Below are positions 7,018 through 13,904 of a DNA stretch of 14,444 bases, in pieces (the stretch's first letter is position 1; every line of letters begins with the position of its first letter). Under the pieces are notes generated by a model. The model saw nothing but the letters and a program-made list of their open reading frames with translations. It was not told the origin of the DNA and did not search any database. The position numbers and the translations under genes are program-made. Origin of the DNA: CAVWCW01 sp965365625 (lineage in GTDB: Bacteria > Pseudomonadota > Gammaproteobacteria > Chromatiales > Chromatiaceae); NCBI GenBank assembly GCA_965365625.1, contig CBDUCL010000059.1:1-14444 (forward strand), written 5' to 3'.

Positions 7018-7997
7018 CCGGCAGATTCCGCGACCAGCGCCGCCGCCTGCAGCAGCACCTCGGATCCCGCGCCCGGGCGGTGCGCCCGCTCGCTCAGGTA
7101 GCGGCGCCAAGCCCGGGCCCCGGGCTGGCCCTGGAACAGCCCCAGGATATGGCGGCTGATGGTCTGCAACCGTATGCCCCGAGCCAGTTGGCGCTCCACG
7201 AAGGGGGCGTAGGCCTCCAGCACCTGGCGGCGGCTCGGCGCCGGGGCCGGGTCGCCGAATACCAGGCGGTCGGCGGTGCTGAAGATCCAGGGGTTGTGAT
7301 AGGCCTCGCGGCCGATCATTGCCCCGTCTACCCGCTCCAAATGCCCCAGGGCTGCCTCCAGGCTGCGGATGCCGCCGTTGATGCACAGCTCCAGCCCGGG
7401 AAAGTCCTGCTTCAGCCGGTATACCAGCTCGTAACGCAGGGGCGGGATCTCCCGGTTCTCCTTCGGGCTCAGGCCCTGCAGCCAGGCCTTGCGGGCGTGC
7501 ACGGTGAAACTGGAGCAGCCGGCGGCTGCCACCTGCTCGACGAAGCGGGCCAGTTCCCGGTAACTGTCCCTGTGGTCGATGCCGATGCGGGTCTTCACGG
7601 TCACCGGGATCGCAACTGCCTCGCCCATGGCCCGCACGCAGTTCGCCACCAGTCCGGGCTCCGCCATCAAGCAGGCGCCGAAACGTCCGGACTGCACCCG
7701 GTCGCTGGGGCAGCCGACGTTCAGATTCACCTCGTCGTAACCGGCCTGCTCGGCCAGCCTGGCGCAGGCCGCCAGATCGCTCGGATCGCTACCCCCCAAC
7801 TGCAGAGCCAGCGGGTGCTCGCTGGGGTCGAATCCCAAGAACCGCTCCCGGTCCCCGTGCAGCAGGGCGCCGGTGGTCACCATCTCCGTATACAGCAGGG
7901 TATGCCGGCTGATCAGCCGCATGAAGTACCGGTAGAAACGGTCCGTGTAGTCCATCATGGGCGCAATGGACAGGCGGCGGTCGAGTTCTGCGGGCAT
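7014..7997 (-). CDS. dusA: tRNA-dihydrouridine(20/20a) synthase DusA
   Basis: This 327-residue protein is full length for DusA. It is an FMN enzyme that uses NADPH to reduce uridines 20 and 20a in the D-loop of tRNA. Diagnostic DusA motifs are all present: IAPMMDYTDRFYRYF (11-25), LALQLGGSDP (63-72), NVGCPSDRVQSGRFGACLM (93-111) with catalytic Cys96, VTVKTRIGID (132-141), FTVHARKAWLQGLSPKENRE (164-183) and the phosphate-binding INGGI (206-210). These distinguish it from DusB and DusC. No Shine-Dalgarno is visible before the ATG, which follows a CGATCGATCG tract, but the N-terminal motif position fits. The gene runs head-on into the phospholipase-like gene, and the two stop codons interlock in CTAG at 7014-7017, leaving no room for a terminator between them. 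Confidence 0.97.
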   Translation of the reverse strand: MPAELDRRLSIAPMMDYTDRFYRYFMRLISRHTLLYTEMVTTGALLHGDRERFLGFDPSEHPLALQLGGSDPSDLAACARLAEQAGYDEVNLNVGCPSDRVQSGRFGACLMAEPGLVANCVRAMGEAVAIPVTVKTRIGIDHRDSYRELARFVEQVAAAGCSSFTVHARKAWLQGLSPKENREIPPLRYELVYRLKQDFPGLELCINGGIRSLEAALGHLERVDGAMIGREAYHNPWIFSTADRLVFGDPAPAPSRRQVLEAYAPFVERQLARGIRLQTISRHILGLFQGQPGARAWRRYLSERAHRPGAGSEVLLQAAALVAESAG

Positions 7998-8031
7998 GGT
8001 CGATCGATCGTGGGCCGGGGCCGGGGCGGGT

Positions 8032-8037
8032 ATTGTA
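8032..8037 (-). promoter_or_regulatory. Weak -10 candidate upstream of dusA
   Basis: On the minus strand TACAAT (5 of 6 to the consensus TATAAT) lies 34 bases before the dusA start codon. The -35 region is poor, with CTGCAC at 17-base spacing. Transcription from here would give a leader of about 25-30 bases without a Shine-Dalgarno. Alternatively dusA is read through from further upstream. Confidence 0.3.
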
Positions 8038-8098
8038 GTATGCCGGCGGCGCCGGTGCAGAGAGCGGCCTTGGATTCGGCCTAGCGTTCGGGCAGGCG

Positions 8099-8212
8099 TC
8101 AGAACCCCACCAGCGGGCAGGTGGCGCTGGTGACGATTCGATAGGCGTTTACCGCGAGCACCAGGGTGCCCAGCAGCAGCAGGGATGCTAGGGTGAGGCG
8201 ATGGATGCGCAT
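8099..8212 (-). CDS. Possible 37-residue single-span membrane peptide upstream of dusA
   Basis: An ATG-to-TGA reading frame of 37 residues begins MRIHRLTLASLLLLGTLVLA and ends TSATCPLVGF. It has a basic start, one hydrophobic helix (about 7-22) and a single cysteine near the end, so it would be a small inner-membrane or signal-anchor peptide. Third codon positions are mostly G or C, as in neighbouring real genes. It lies 101 bases upstream of dusA on the same strand. Against it: no clear Shine-Dalgarno is seen, and one short hydrophobic frame can arise by chance in GC-rich DNA. I do not recognise a family. Confidence 0.4.
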   Translation of the reverse strand: MRIHRLTLASLLLLGTLVLAVNAYRIVTSATCPLVGF

Positions 8213-8490
8213 TTTATCGGCGGCCGTACCGCGTTTTGGGTTCTGGGGTTGCCGGAACAACCCTGTTTATATTTGTCAGGCAAAAAATGCGCCATGCAGG
8301 AATAATGCCTGCGCTTGCCGTATTTTGTGCTGAAGCGGGGGTTTTCAAGGCCGTCTAGAAAATAAAGGCTCTGCGATGGTGCGCCGCAGCGTCCAACCCA
8401 GTGCCTGCGGCCAGCTTTCGGCGTCAGTTGACCGGCATCAAGGCAGCCACACCCCGGGGGCGATACACAAGGGGCAGGAGGTCCACCGTC
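8213..8490. other. Intergenic region upstream of nnrS with small dyads
   Basis: This 278-base gap is more AT-rich than its surroundings around 8265-8370. It contains GCAGG (8296-8300) facing CCTGC (8308-8312), flanked by GGCAA (8279-8283) and TTGCC (8315-8319); together they could fold into a bulged hairpin or form a regulator site. NO-responsive regulators (NsrR, DNR/FNR types) often control nnrS, but I found no TTGAT-N4-ATCAA site and no clear NsrR site. No confident -35/-10 pair is visible. A GTG at 8401 is in frame with nnrS but has no ribosome-binding site. Confidence 0.4.
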
Positions 8491-9693
8491 ATGATGCAGC
8501 CGTCACTTGCTCCCAGTTCCGCTCCCGCCGCCCCGGTTCGGGGCTGGCGTCCGTTCGGGTTGGGGTTTCGGCCGTTTTTTCTGCTAGCCGGGCTGGGTGC
8601 CCTGGGGCTGATGCTGCTCTGGTTGCTGTTGTGGCACCGAGGCGCCCGGGCCGCGGATTACTACGGTGCCCTGGGCTGGCACGGACACGAGATGCTGTTC
8701 GGCTATGCGACCGCGGTAATGGCGGGCTTCCTGTTGACGGCGGTGCGCAACTGGACCGGCCAGCCGACGCCGACCGGGTTGCCGCTGGCGCTACTGGCCT
8801 CGGTCTGGCTGGCTGGCCGGCTGCTGCCCTGGGTTCCGGGGGTGGCGCCGCTCTGGATTGCCGGGGTGGACTTCGCCTTTCTGCCCCTGCTGGCCCTGGC
8901 CCTGGCGCGTCCGCTCTGGGCCGGCGCGAACCGGGTCAACCGCTGGTTTCTGCCCCTGTTGCTGGCCATGGCCCTTGCCAACGGGTTGGTGCATGCCGAG
9001 GCTCTGGGCTGGGCAGGGGGGGTGGCGGCCCGAGGCAGCACGCTGATGCTGGTGCTGATTCTGCTTTTGCTGGTATGGGTAGGCGGGCGCATTATGCCGT
9101 TCTTTACCGAGAAGGCGCTCACCGATGCTCGGCCGCGGAACCGGCCCTGGGTGGAAGGGGCCGGTTTCGGCCTGCTCCTGTTGCTGGCGGTGCTTCAGCT
9201 CGCGGCTCTTGGAGGCTGGGCCCTGGGGTTGACCGCCTTCGCCTTGGCCCTGGTCCAGGCGGTGCGTCTGGCCGGCTGGTACGACCACCGGCTCTGGGGT
9301 ATCCCCATCCTCTGGGTGCTGTACACGGGCTATCTTTGGCTGATTGCCGGGTTCGCCCTGTTCGGACTGGCGGCGGTGGGCGGCTTTCCGCAGAACTTGG
9401 CCCTGCATGCCTTGACCCTCGGCGCCATCAGCGTATTCACCCTTGGCATGATGGCCCGGGTCGCCCTCGGTCATACCGGTCGCCCGATGGTGGCGTCCAA
9501 GCCCATGGCCCTGGCCTTCGGTCTGCTCAACCTGGCTGCACTGGTGCGGGTTTTCGCCATCTACCTTGCACCCGGCTGGTACGTCGGCTGGATTCTGCTG
9601 TCGGGACTGCTTTGGCTGCTGGCGTTCGGGGTATTTGCGGTTATCTATGTCCCGATCCTGTTGCGACCGCGGGCGGACGGGCGCCCGGATTGA
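8491..9693 (+). CDS. nnrS: NnrS-family heme/copper-containing membrane protein (nitric oxide response)
   Basis: This 400-residue protein is almost entirely hydrophobic helices (about 12 predicted segments), the normal size and topology of NnrS. Family motifs are present: GFRPFFLLAG near the start (25-34), WHGHEMLFGYATAVMAGFLL (63-82) with His64 and His66, GGRIMPFFT (198-206), LALHALTLGAIS (303-314) and RVALGHTGRPM (323-333) with His328. The conserved histidines are likely ligands for the heme and copper reported in the family. NnrS proteins protect against NO and related nitrosative stress, and they are usually controlled by NO-sensing regulators. The start is firm: AGGAGGT (8476-8482) lies 8 bases before ATG 8491; a second ATG follows at once. 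No nor, nir or NO-regulator gene lies nearby, so it may act as a stand-alone defence gene. Confidence 0.93.
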   Translation: MMQPSLAPSSAPAAPVRGWRPFGLGFRPFFLLAGLGALGLMLLWLLLWHRGARAADYYGALGWHGHEMLFGYATAVMAGFLLTAVRNWTGQPTPTGLPLALLASVWLAGRLLPWVPGVAPLWIAGVDFAFLPLLALALARPLWAGANRVNRWFLPLLLAMALANGLVHAEALGWAGGVAARGSTLMLVLILLLLVWVGGRIMPFFTEKALTDARPRNRPWVEGAGFGLLLLLAVLQLAALGGWALGLTAFALALVQAVRLAGWYDHRLWGIPILWVLYTGYLWLIAGFALFGLAAVGGFPQNLALHALTLGAISVFTLGMMARVALGHTGRPMVASKPMALAFGLLNLAALVRVFAIYLAPGWYVGWILLSGLLWLLAFGVFAVIYVPILLRPRADGRPD

Positions 9694-9736
9694 CAGCGGG
9701 TGAAGCCGGGCCCGTGTTCGAAACTTCATCCCCGAC

Positions 9737-9766
9737 AAGGGCAGGGGCGCTCCGGCGGTCGCCCTT
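9737..9766 (+). terminator. Candidate hairpin after nnrS
   Basis: AAGGGC (9737-9742) pairs with GCCCTT (9761-9766), and an alternative inner stem GGGCG/CGCCC (9745-9749/9760-9764) is also possible. It is 44 bases after the nnrS stop. Only a short TTC follows, so it is at best a weak terminator. The rest of 9694-9940 contains no gene I can support. Confidence 0.3.
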
Positions 9767-9940
9767 CATCGCGAATCCATACGGTCTGGGCTTCGAGCCG
9801 ACGCGGAAAAGCCTGGTTCTTGTGTGAGCGTCAGTTATGCCGCGCGGACGGGCCGCCACTACTGGGTAACATCAACCAATTTCACGGTATCCGTTCCGCT
9901 CCCGAGATTCTGGACTTACTGTTCAACTGCTTGTTGCAGG

Positions 9941-10768
9941 TTAAAAGGTGACACCAAAAATCCCCCTCAGGGCATATGCGAAGAACAGCGACACGCCCAG
10001 AAGGATCCACGAGGCACTCGAGAGTCCCGCGAAAACGGCGCGCTCCCGGGGATAAGACACAGTGATGGCCGAGACCATTGAAGCATTCTCGAGTGGGGGG
10101 AGTCCCGGATACAGCAGGGTCCGCCAGTCGTCTGCACGGTAGAACGCCGGAACGGGTCTGGCCCCCGCACCGCCGACGACAACGCGCCCTGCAACCCCCG
10201 AATCGCCGACACGAATCTCGATGCGATGCTCCCCGGGTGTCAAGGCGCCTACTCGCCAGAGGATCTCGCCGGTCTCGTCGATTCGCAGCGCGGACGTCTC
10301 TTGCTCTAGTCCCACCGGTAACAAGAGCTCGACCTTGAGTTCGCTCACCGGCCGGTAGTCGCCATCAAGCGTCGCGGTGACGATTGCAGATTCGTCGGGC
10401 GCGAGGGGGCGAAAGGCATAGCGTGATTCAACCTGCACCATTACCAGGACCAGCGGCACGATCATCACGGCCATTGGCAGCAGCATGTGCCGCATATAGG
10501 TGAGCGAATGCCGCAGGATCTCCCGTCGGGCGCGCATCATGACCTTGGCATCGTCCCTGGAGAGGCGCAGCTCGACCAGATGGGACATAATCCGGGCTTT
10601 TGTGCGCTCGATTGCTCGCTGGTTCGAGCTGTACCGGAACACGAGCAGCGCGAAGATGGCAACGGGAAGCGCCAGCGCACAGACCTGCCAGGTTGGCGGC
10701 AGGTCCTGGAAAGGCCAGAGCCAGAGATCGAAGGCCCGGCCAAGGATGTAATGAATCTCAGACCACAT
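9941..10768 (-). CDS. Three-segment membrane protein; N-terminal half resembles an Oxa1/EMC3 (DUF106-like) layout
   Basis: I do not recognise a named family for this 275-residue protein. It has TM1 at about 26-45 (WQVCALALPVAIFALLVF), a long charged helical, probably coiled-coil stretch at about 47-90 (SNQRAIERTKARIMSHLVEL, RDDAKVMMRARREIL), TM2 at about 92-112 (HMLLPMAVMIVPLVLVMVQV), a beta-rich soluble domain of about 130 residues, and TM3 at about 252-270. A TM, a cytosolic coiled coil and then a membrane hairpin is the plan of Oxa1-superfamily insertases such as EMC3/DUF106. Here the last segment is separated by a soluble, probably periplasmic beta domain, so the similarity is architectural only. 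It is the last gene of the minus-strand set, 12 bases after the small ribbon-helix-helix-like gene. No strong Shine-Dalgarno precedes its ATG, which suggests translational coupling. Being a real gene is likely; the function is unknown. Confidence 0.78.
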   Translation of the reverse strand: MWSEIHYILGRAFDLWLWPFQDLPPTWQVCALALPVAIFALLVFRYSSNQRAIERTKARIMSHLVELRLSRDDAKVMMRARREILRHSLTYMRHMLLPMAVMIVPLVLVMVQVESRYAFRPLAPDESAIVTATLDGDYRPVSELKVELLLPVGLEQETSALRIDETGEILWRVGALTPGEHRIEIRVGDSGVAGRVVVGGAGARPVPAFYRADDWRTLLYPGLPPLENASMVSAITVSYPRERAVFAGLSSASWILLGVSLFFAYALRGIFGVTF

Positions 10769-10780
10769 GCGAGCAATCGC

Positions 10781-10966
10781 CTAACTGATACAGCTCAGGC
10801 CATTGAGCTTGTTTTGGATCTCCTCATCGGAATCCGCTTCGTCGATGCTGGCGATCTCCTTCTCCAGGGCGTGCACGACAAACTCCTGTGTTGAGGAATA
10901 TCCCACGGCCTCCGCATAGAGTCTGATGAAGGTGACGGATACCTCGTGCGACGATCTCCAGATCAA
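10781..10966 (-). CDS. Small ribbon-helix-helix-like protein; start codon uncertain
   Basis: The coding signal is clear from about residue 8 of this call to the stop: VSVTFIRLYAEAVGYSSTQE, then FVVHALEKEIASIDEAD and an ending NKLNGLSCIS. A short beta-like strand, an aligned helix, a GYSS turn and an EFVVHALEKE helix recall CopG/Arc-type ribbon-helix-helix proteins of 55-70 residues. No ATG lies near the expected start. The frame stays open upstream into the 3' end of the phosphodiesterase gene, with an ATG only at 11155, which would overlap that gene by 166 bases. The TTG at 10966 gives 61 residues and is the most economical choice. No clear Shine-Dalgarno is seen, so coupling to the upstream gene (stop at 10990-10992), or loss of the original start, is possible. 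It could be a regulator or a small partner of its neighbours. Confidence 0.6.
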   Translation of the reverse strand: MIWRSSHEVSVTFIRLYAEAVGYSSTQEFVVHALEKEIASIDEADSDEEIQNKLNGLSCIS

Positions 10967-10989
10967 AAATTGCAGTTCGCCGTCAGCTA

Positions 10990-12963
10990 TCAGAATACCG
11001 ATCGCCCCGTCATTTGGGGCGGCGCAGAGACCTCGAAATAGGTAAGTATGCTCACCGAGAGGTCGCGCAGGTCCGCCTCGGATGCCCTCAGCGGCCTGTC
11101 GGAGAGCAACACACCGGGAACAGCGCGGGAATCCATGCAGTGATCGCCGCTCCACTCCTCAAGATTGTCCTCGATCAGCCCCGCCGGGGCCTTACCCATC
11201 GTGGTGGCCCAGGACGCACGGTAGCCGGGCCCGTAGCCGACGACGAGATCCGGCGCACGCTCCACATGCGGGCCATGATAGACCTCTTCGCGCGTGACGG
11301 CCCGGGTGACGACGCGCTCCCCGGTCTTCGGATCCTGCCACCGATGCAAGGCGTCTGCGATCTCTCGGGCGAGTTCCCGCCGTCGATCGGGTTCGACGAT
11401 CCCGTAACGCTCTCTTCCCCGCACATTCAGGTAAAGCGAATTGAGTCCGATCGCAAAGGCGCGCGTCCGTGACCAGTCGATGCCACGAAGCCAGTCGAAT
11501 TTCTCGCGGCGCGCGCGGGCGGATGGCTTCAGGCTCAGATAACCCTGCCGCTCGAGCCAGGTGTTCAGGTGCGCCTGGCGCCGAAAGGGCGCGAAGCCAT
11601 GATCGGACATCACGATCAGGCTGGTGTCTTGATCAAGCTCCTCCAGCACCCAGCCCAGAATCTCGTCCATCTCCTGGTAGGTCGTGCGCATGGCCTGCGC
11701 CAGGTCCGTCGGCGTGTCCGCCCGGTGGAAAGGATGCTCGAGGTCAAGGTGGCGGGCGAGCATGTGGTGGCGCTGATCGACACTGCTGAAGTAGAAAAAC
11801 AACAGCGCCCTGCCTCGCTGCTCCCGGAACCGGCGCAGCTCGTGTTGCAGCAGCGCGCGGCGCTCGTTCAGGACGAGCCCCGATTGCACCAGGAAGTCGC
11901 GGGGACTCAGCACCTGGGCGGAGAGGGCCTTGGTATCCTCCGGCATCTCCTGCGTGTAGAAGGGCCCCACCGCCTCCGCGAGTTCGAACGCGTACTGCGC
12001 AGGAGTGGCGATCGGCTGAGCGGGATCCCGCGGATCGATGTTGACGGGACTGATATACAGGCCAAAATCGGGTGTCGTCTGACGCAGGAAAAGCCTGACC
12101 ATCCCCGGAACGCTGACCAGCCCGGGGAGCAACTCGAAGCGTACCTCGATCCAGTCGCTCCACTCTCCCACGTTCAGTAACACCCGCTCATCCCCGATGC
12201 GGATCAGGGCGACGGGATTGCTCACGTCCAGGTGCGCCTCAAATGCCAACGTCGCCGCGGGGGCGCCCTCGAGGAACGGATTCGGCGGGCCTTCGAGGAC
12301 AGCGCGCACGGTTCCCTGCTTCACCGCCACGCGCTCGATCACGCCGCCCGCAACCTTACCGGCCTTCGCCGTCGGCGCATCCGTGTAATAGGAAAAGGTT
12401 CCCGGGCTGCCCCGCAGGTCGGGGGTGCCCATGCCGGAGATCGCCCGCCCGCTGTGGGTCGGGACCGGCGGATAATTGGCCGGGATGCGGAACATCGTGG
12501 TCTCGACTCCCGCGTCCTCGAGCAGCTCCCAGAACGCCGTTCCGTCACGCAGCAGGACGGTGCGCTCCGAGGCCAGCGGAACGCGCCAACGCCCTATGGC
12601 AAGCGGCTCGAGGCCCGGTTTCTCGACCCGGGCCGACGACAGATAGGGAAGCAGGGTGTCCCGGTCCAGGGCGATGAAGTCGAACAGTCCATGGCCGCCG
12701 GGGTTCATGCCGGTGATAAAGTTGGACCAGGCCACGGGACTCTGCGGGGGCGTGCTCGTGCCCAAGGGCATGAGGCCTCCCCTGGCGGCGAGCTTGGCGA
12801 AATTGGGCATGATCCCGCTGTCCATGAACTCCCGCAGCAGCACCGGATCCATACCGTCGATCCCGAGGACGATGAGGCGCTTCCGCTCGGAAGCGGCGAC
12901 CGTCCCCGTCGTCGCCAGCAACGACAAGCACAGGACAATGAGCAACGCGCCGCGGCCGCTCAC
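10990..12963 (-). CDS. Exported alkaline-phosphatase-superfamily enzyme (type I phosphodiesterase/nucleotide pyrophosphatase)
   Basis: This 657-residue protein starts with a signal peptide (ALLIVLCLSLLATTGTVAAS, 6-25), so it acts outside the cytoplasm. The two-metal site of the superfamily looks complete: Asp36 in VLGIDGMDP, nucleophile Ser75 in STPPQSPVAWSNFITG with HGLFDF just after, Asp396 and His400 in SSVDQRHHML, Asp454-His455 in VMSDHGFAPF, and His608 in SGDHCMD. Members hydrolyse phosphodiesters or phosphomonoesters or transfer phosphoryl groups; the substrate cannot be told. The frame is open to an ATG at 13299, but the GTG at 12963 is chosen. It directly precedes the signal peptide and overlaps the stop of the upstream small membrane protein as GTGA, a classic coupling arrangement. 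The 112 residues of the longer version are Gly/Arg-rich and look non-coding. Using Ser rather than Thr as nucleophile is usual in this bacterial subgroup. Confidence 0.88.
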   Translation of the reverse strand: MSGRGALLIVLCLSLLATTGTVAASERKRLIVLGIDGMDPVLLREFMDSGIMPNFAKLAARGGLMPLGTSTPPQSPVAWSNFITGMNPGGHGLFDFIALDRDTLLPYLSSARVEKPGLEPLAIGRWRVPLASERTVLLRDGTAFWELLEDAGVETTMFRIPANYPPVPTHSGRAISGMGTPDLRGSPGTFSYYTDAPTAKAGKVAGGVIERVAVKQGTVRAVLEGPPNPFLEGAPAATLAFEAHLDVSNPVALIRIGDERVLLNVGEWSDWIEVRFELLPGLVSVPGMVRLFLRQTTPDFGLYISPVNIDPRDPAQPIATPAQYAFELAEAVGPFYTQEMPEDTKALSAQVLSPRDFLVQSGLVLNERRALLQHELRRFREQRGRALLFFYFSSVDQRHHMLARHLDLEHPFHRADTPTDLAQAMRTTYQEMDEILGWVLEELDQDTSLIVMSDHGFAPFRRQAHLNTWLERQGYLSLKPSARARREKFDWLRGIDWSRTRAFAIGLNSLYLNVRGRERYGIVEPDRRRELAREIADALHRWQDPKTGERVVTRAVTREEVYHGPHVERAPDLVVGYGPGYRASWATTMGKAPAGLIEDNLEEWSGDHCMDSRAVPGVLLSDRPLRASEADLRDLSVSILTYFEVSAPPQMTGRSVF

Positions 12964-13226
12964 GCGGGCGCGTCCGTTGCCGCGGCTGCAGGCTCCGGAT
13001 GCTCGATGCCCAGCACCTTCCCCGTCATGCGGCCGGGCACGGCCACCCCGAACAGCGACATCAACGCCGCCAGGAATCCGACCAGTATCGCGACCAACGA
13101 CCCCAGGAATGCGAAGCCCGCAAGGGGGCCCACATCGGCGTAAGCCGCGTCCGGCGCAAGCAGTCCCAGGGCGATAACCGCCACAAAGACGGACGATGGC
13201 ATGATGACGCCTCGGTGAATCACCAT
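12960..13226 (-). CDS. Small membrane protein, translationally coupled to the phosphodiesterase
   Basis: This 88-residue protein has two hydrophobic segments: SVFVAVIALGLLAPDAAYA (about 11-29), which could be a cleaved signal peptide ending AYA|D, and PLAGFAFLGSLVAILVGFLA (about 32-51). A basic motif (VPGRMTGKVLG) and an Ala/Pro tail follow. The ATG at 13226 has GGAG 9 bases upstream; an alternative ATG at 13202 (80 residues) has GAGG 7 bases upstream. Its TGA stop overlaps the GTG start of the phosphodiesterase, so the two products are probably made in fixed ratio and may associate in the membrane. I do not recognise a family. Hydrophobic pattern, ribosome-binding site and overlap together make it a likely real gene. 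Confidence 0.68.
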   Translation of the reverse strand: MVIHRGVIMPSSVFVAVIALGLLAPDAAYADVGPLAGFAFLGSLVAILVGFLAALMSLFGVAVPGRMTGKVLGIEHPEPAAAATDAPA

Positions 13227-13314
13227 CAACAGTTTCTCCGCCCTCCTGCAATGCCTCGAACCCCGCCGGAAAGCCATCTTTAGCGGTGGATTCGCTCATA
13301 GCATTATGCGCCAG

Positions 13315-13787
13315 TTAGGATCCAGAAACGCCCTTCCCTGCGACTTTACCGGAACGGAACAGGAAAATGCGATTTACCGGGACACCGAGACGCGGGAAGC
13401 GCCGTCCCGGCCGGCCTCGGTGTAGGGTTCTATCTTGGGTCCGGGCCTGTCGATTTCGGTAGAGACCGGGATCGACAACCCTAGCCATTTTTTCCGGATC
13501 GAGCCGGCCACCCAGAAAACGATTTATCTGTGTCGCCCAGCCCAGCGGGGCCGCGAGAACATCTCGATGGCGCACCTCCAGCAGCTCCTTGAGCAGGTGG
13601 GATATGACCTTCAGGGCCTTTCCCCCGGCCTCCCGGCCCCAGCCCCTGTCGGTCTCCCGCCCGAGGTGCTTGACCCGTTCCAGCTCGAAGTATCCCCGGG
13701 GACTGTCTTCGTCCGCAGGCCGGGATCCGGGCGGGTACCGTCTCGAAGGGTAGATTGACGGCCGACTGACGAACCGGGGCGATACTC
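13315..13787 (-). pseudogene. Decayed sulfotransferase gene: N-terminus lost and internal deletion
   Basis: On the minus strand a frame with no usable start runs from a TGA near 13790 to a TAA at 13315-13317. Two stretches match the sulfotransferase family pattern I know. The first, RPADEDSPRGYFELERVKHL and then GGKALKVISHLLKEL (about 13730-13585), normally follows the PAPS-binding P-loop. The second, VRHRDVLAAPLGWATQINRF then LGGRLDPEKMARVVDPGLYR (about 13575-13456), is the usual C-terminal part. They are joined in frame near 13579-13584. The N-terminal PRSGTS-type loop and the middle section with the Arg/Ser that bind the PAPS 3'-phosphate are missing, so it cannot be a working sulfotransferase. 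About 45 low-complexity residues follow to the stop. Its place at the head of the phosphodiesterase operon suggests that it was once the first gene of that cluster. Confidence 0.66.
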
Positions 13788-13799
13788 GATAAGCTCAGA

Positions 13800-13872
13800 A
13801 AAGAGCCTTCCTGTGGCCTATACTCGAGATTCAAGGGTCTGCGGCGATTTCGGATCTCCGCGCAGGCTCTTT
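13800..13872 (+). promoter_or_regulatory. Promoter/leader region of the right-end gene with long-range 9-bp inverted repeat
   Basis: TATACT at 13819-13824 is a strong -10 candidate, but no good -35 box lies 16-18 bases upstream. AAAGAGCCT (13800-13808) and AGGCTCTTT (13864-13872) are a perfect 9-bp inverted pair 55 bases apart, bracketing this -10 box. A transcript started here would carry only the right arm, so the pair is better viewed as a DNA-level symmetry (looping operator or mobile-element footprint) than as an mRNA hairpin. Confidence 0.35.
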
Positions 13873-13904
13873 CAACGACCGAGACAACCCGAGAGGTGAA
13901 CCAG

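Noticed and set aside
8270..8330. FNR/DNR or NsrR site upstream of nnrS
   Set aside because: The TTG-CAA dyad here has a 5-base gap instead of 8, and no 11-1-11 NsrR-like repeat is present.
8376..9827. Plus-strand frame of 483 codons overlapping nnrS
   Set aside because: It is out of frame with nnrS, which has a perfect Shine-Dalgarno site and all family motifs; the alternative is Gly/Arg-rich with none.
9700..9830. Possible tRNA (TTCGAA-like loop near 9718)
   Set aside because: No matching acceptor stem, D-arm or anticodon arm could be assembled around it.
9700..9951. Plus-strand frame with a protein-like ending (NINQFHGIRSAPEILDLLF)
   Set aside because: Only about 25 residues look protein-like, there is no ribosome-binding site, and I could not tie it to a family; it may be a relic but cannot be supported.
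11569..13143. Long plus-strand frames opposite the phosphodiesterase
   Set aside because: They are mirror frames typical of GC-rich DNA, with low-complexity His/Gln/Arg-rich translations and no motifs.
12964..13299. N-terminal extension of the phosphodiesterase from ATG 13299
   Set aside because: The extra residues are Gly/Arg-rich with no family features, would bury the signal peptide, and lie over the better-supported small membrane protein frame.
13435..13758. Plus-strand frame of 107 codons
   Set aside because: It is antisense to the sulfotransferase relic, whose minus-strand translation matches a known family pattern much better.
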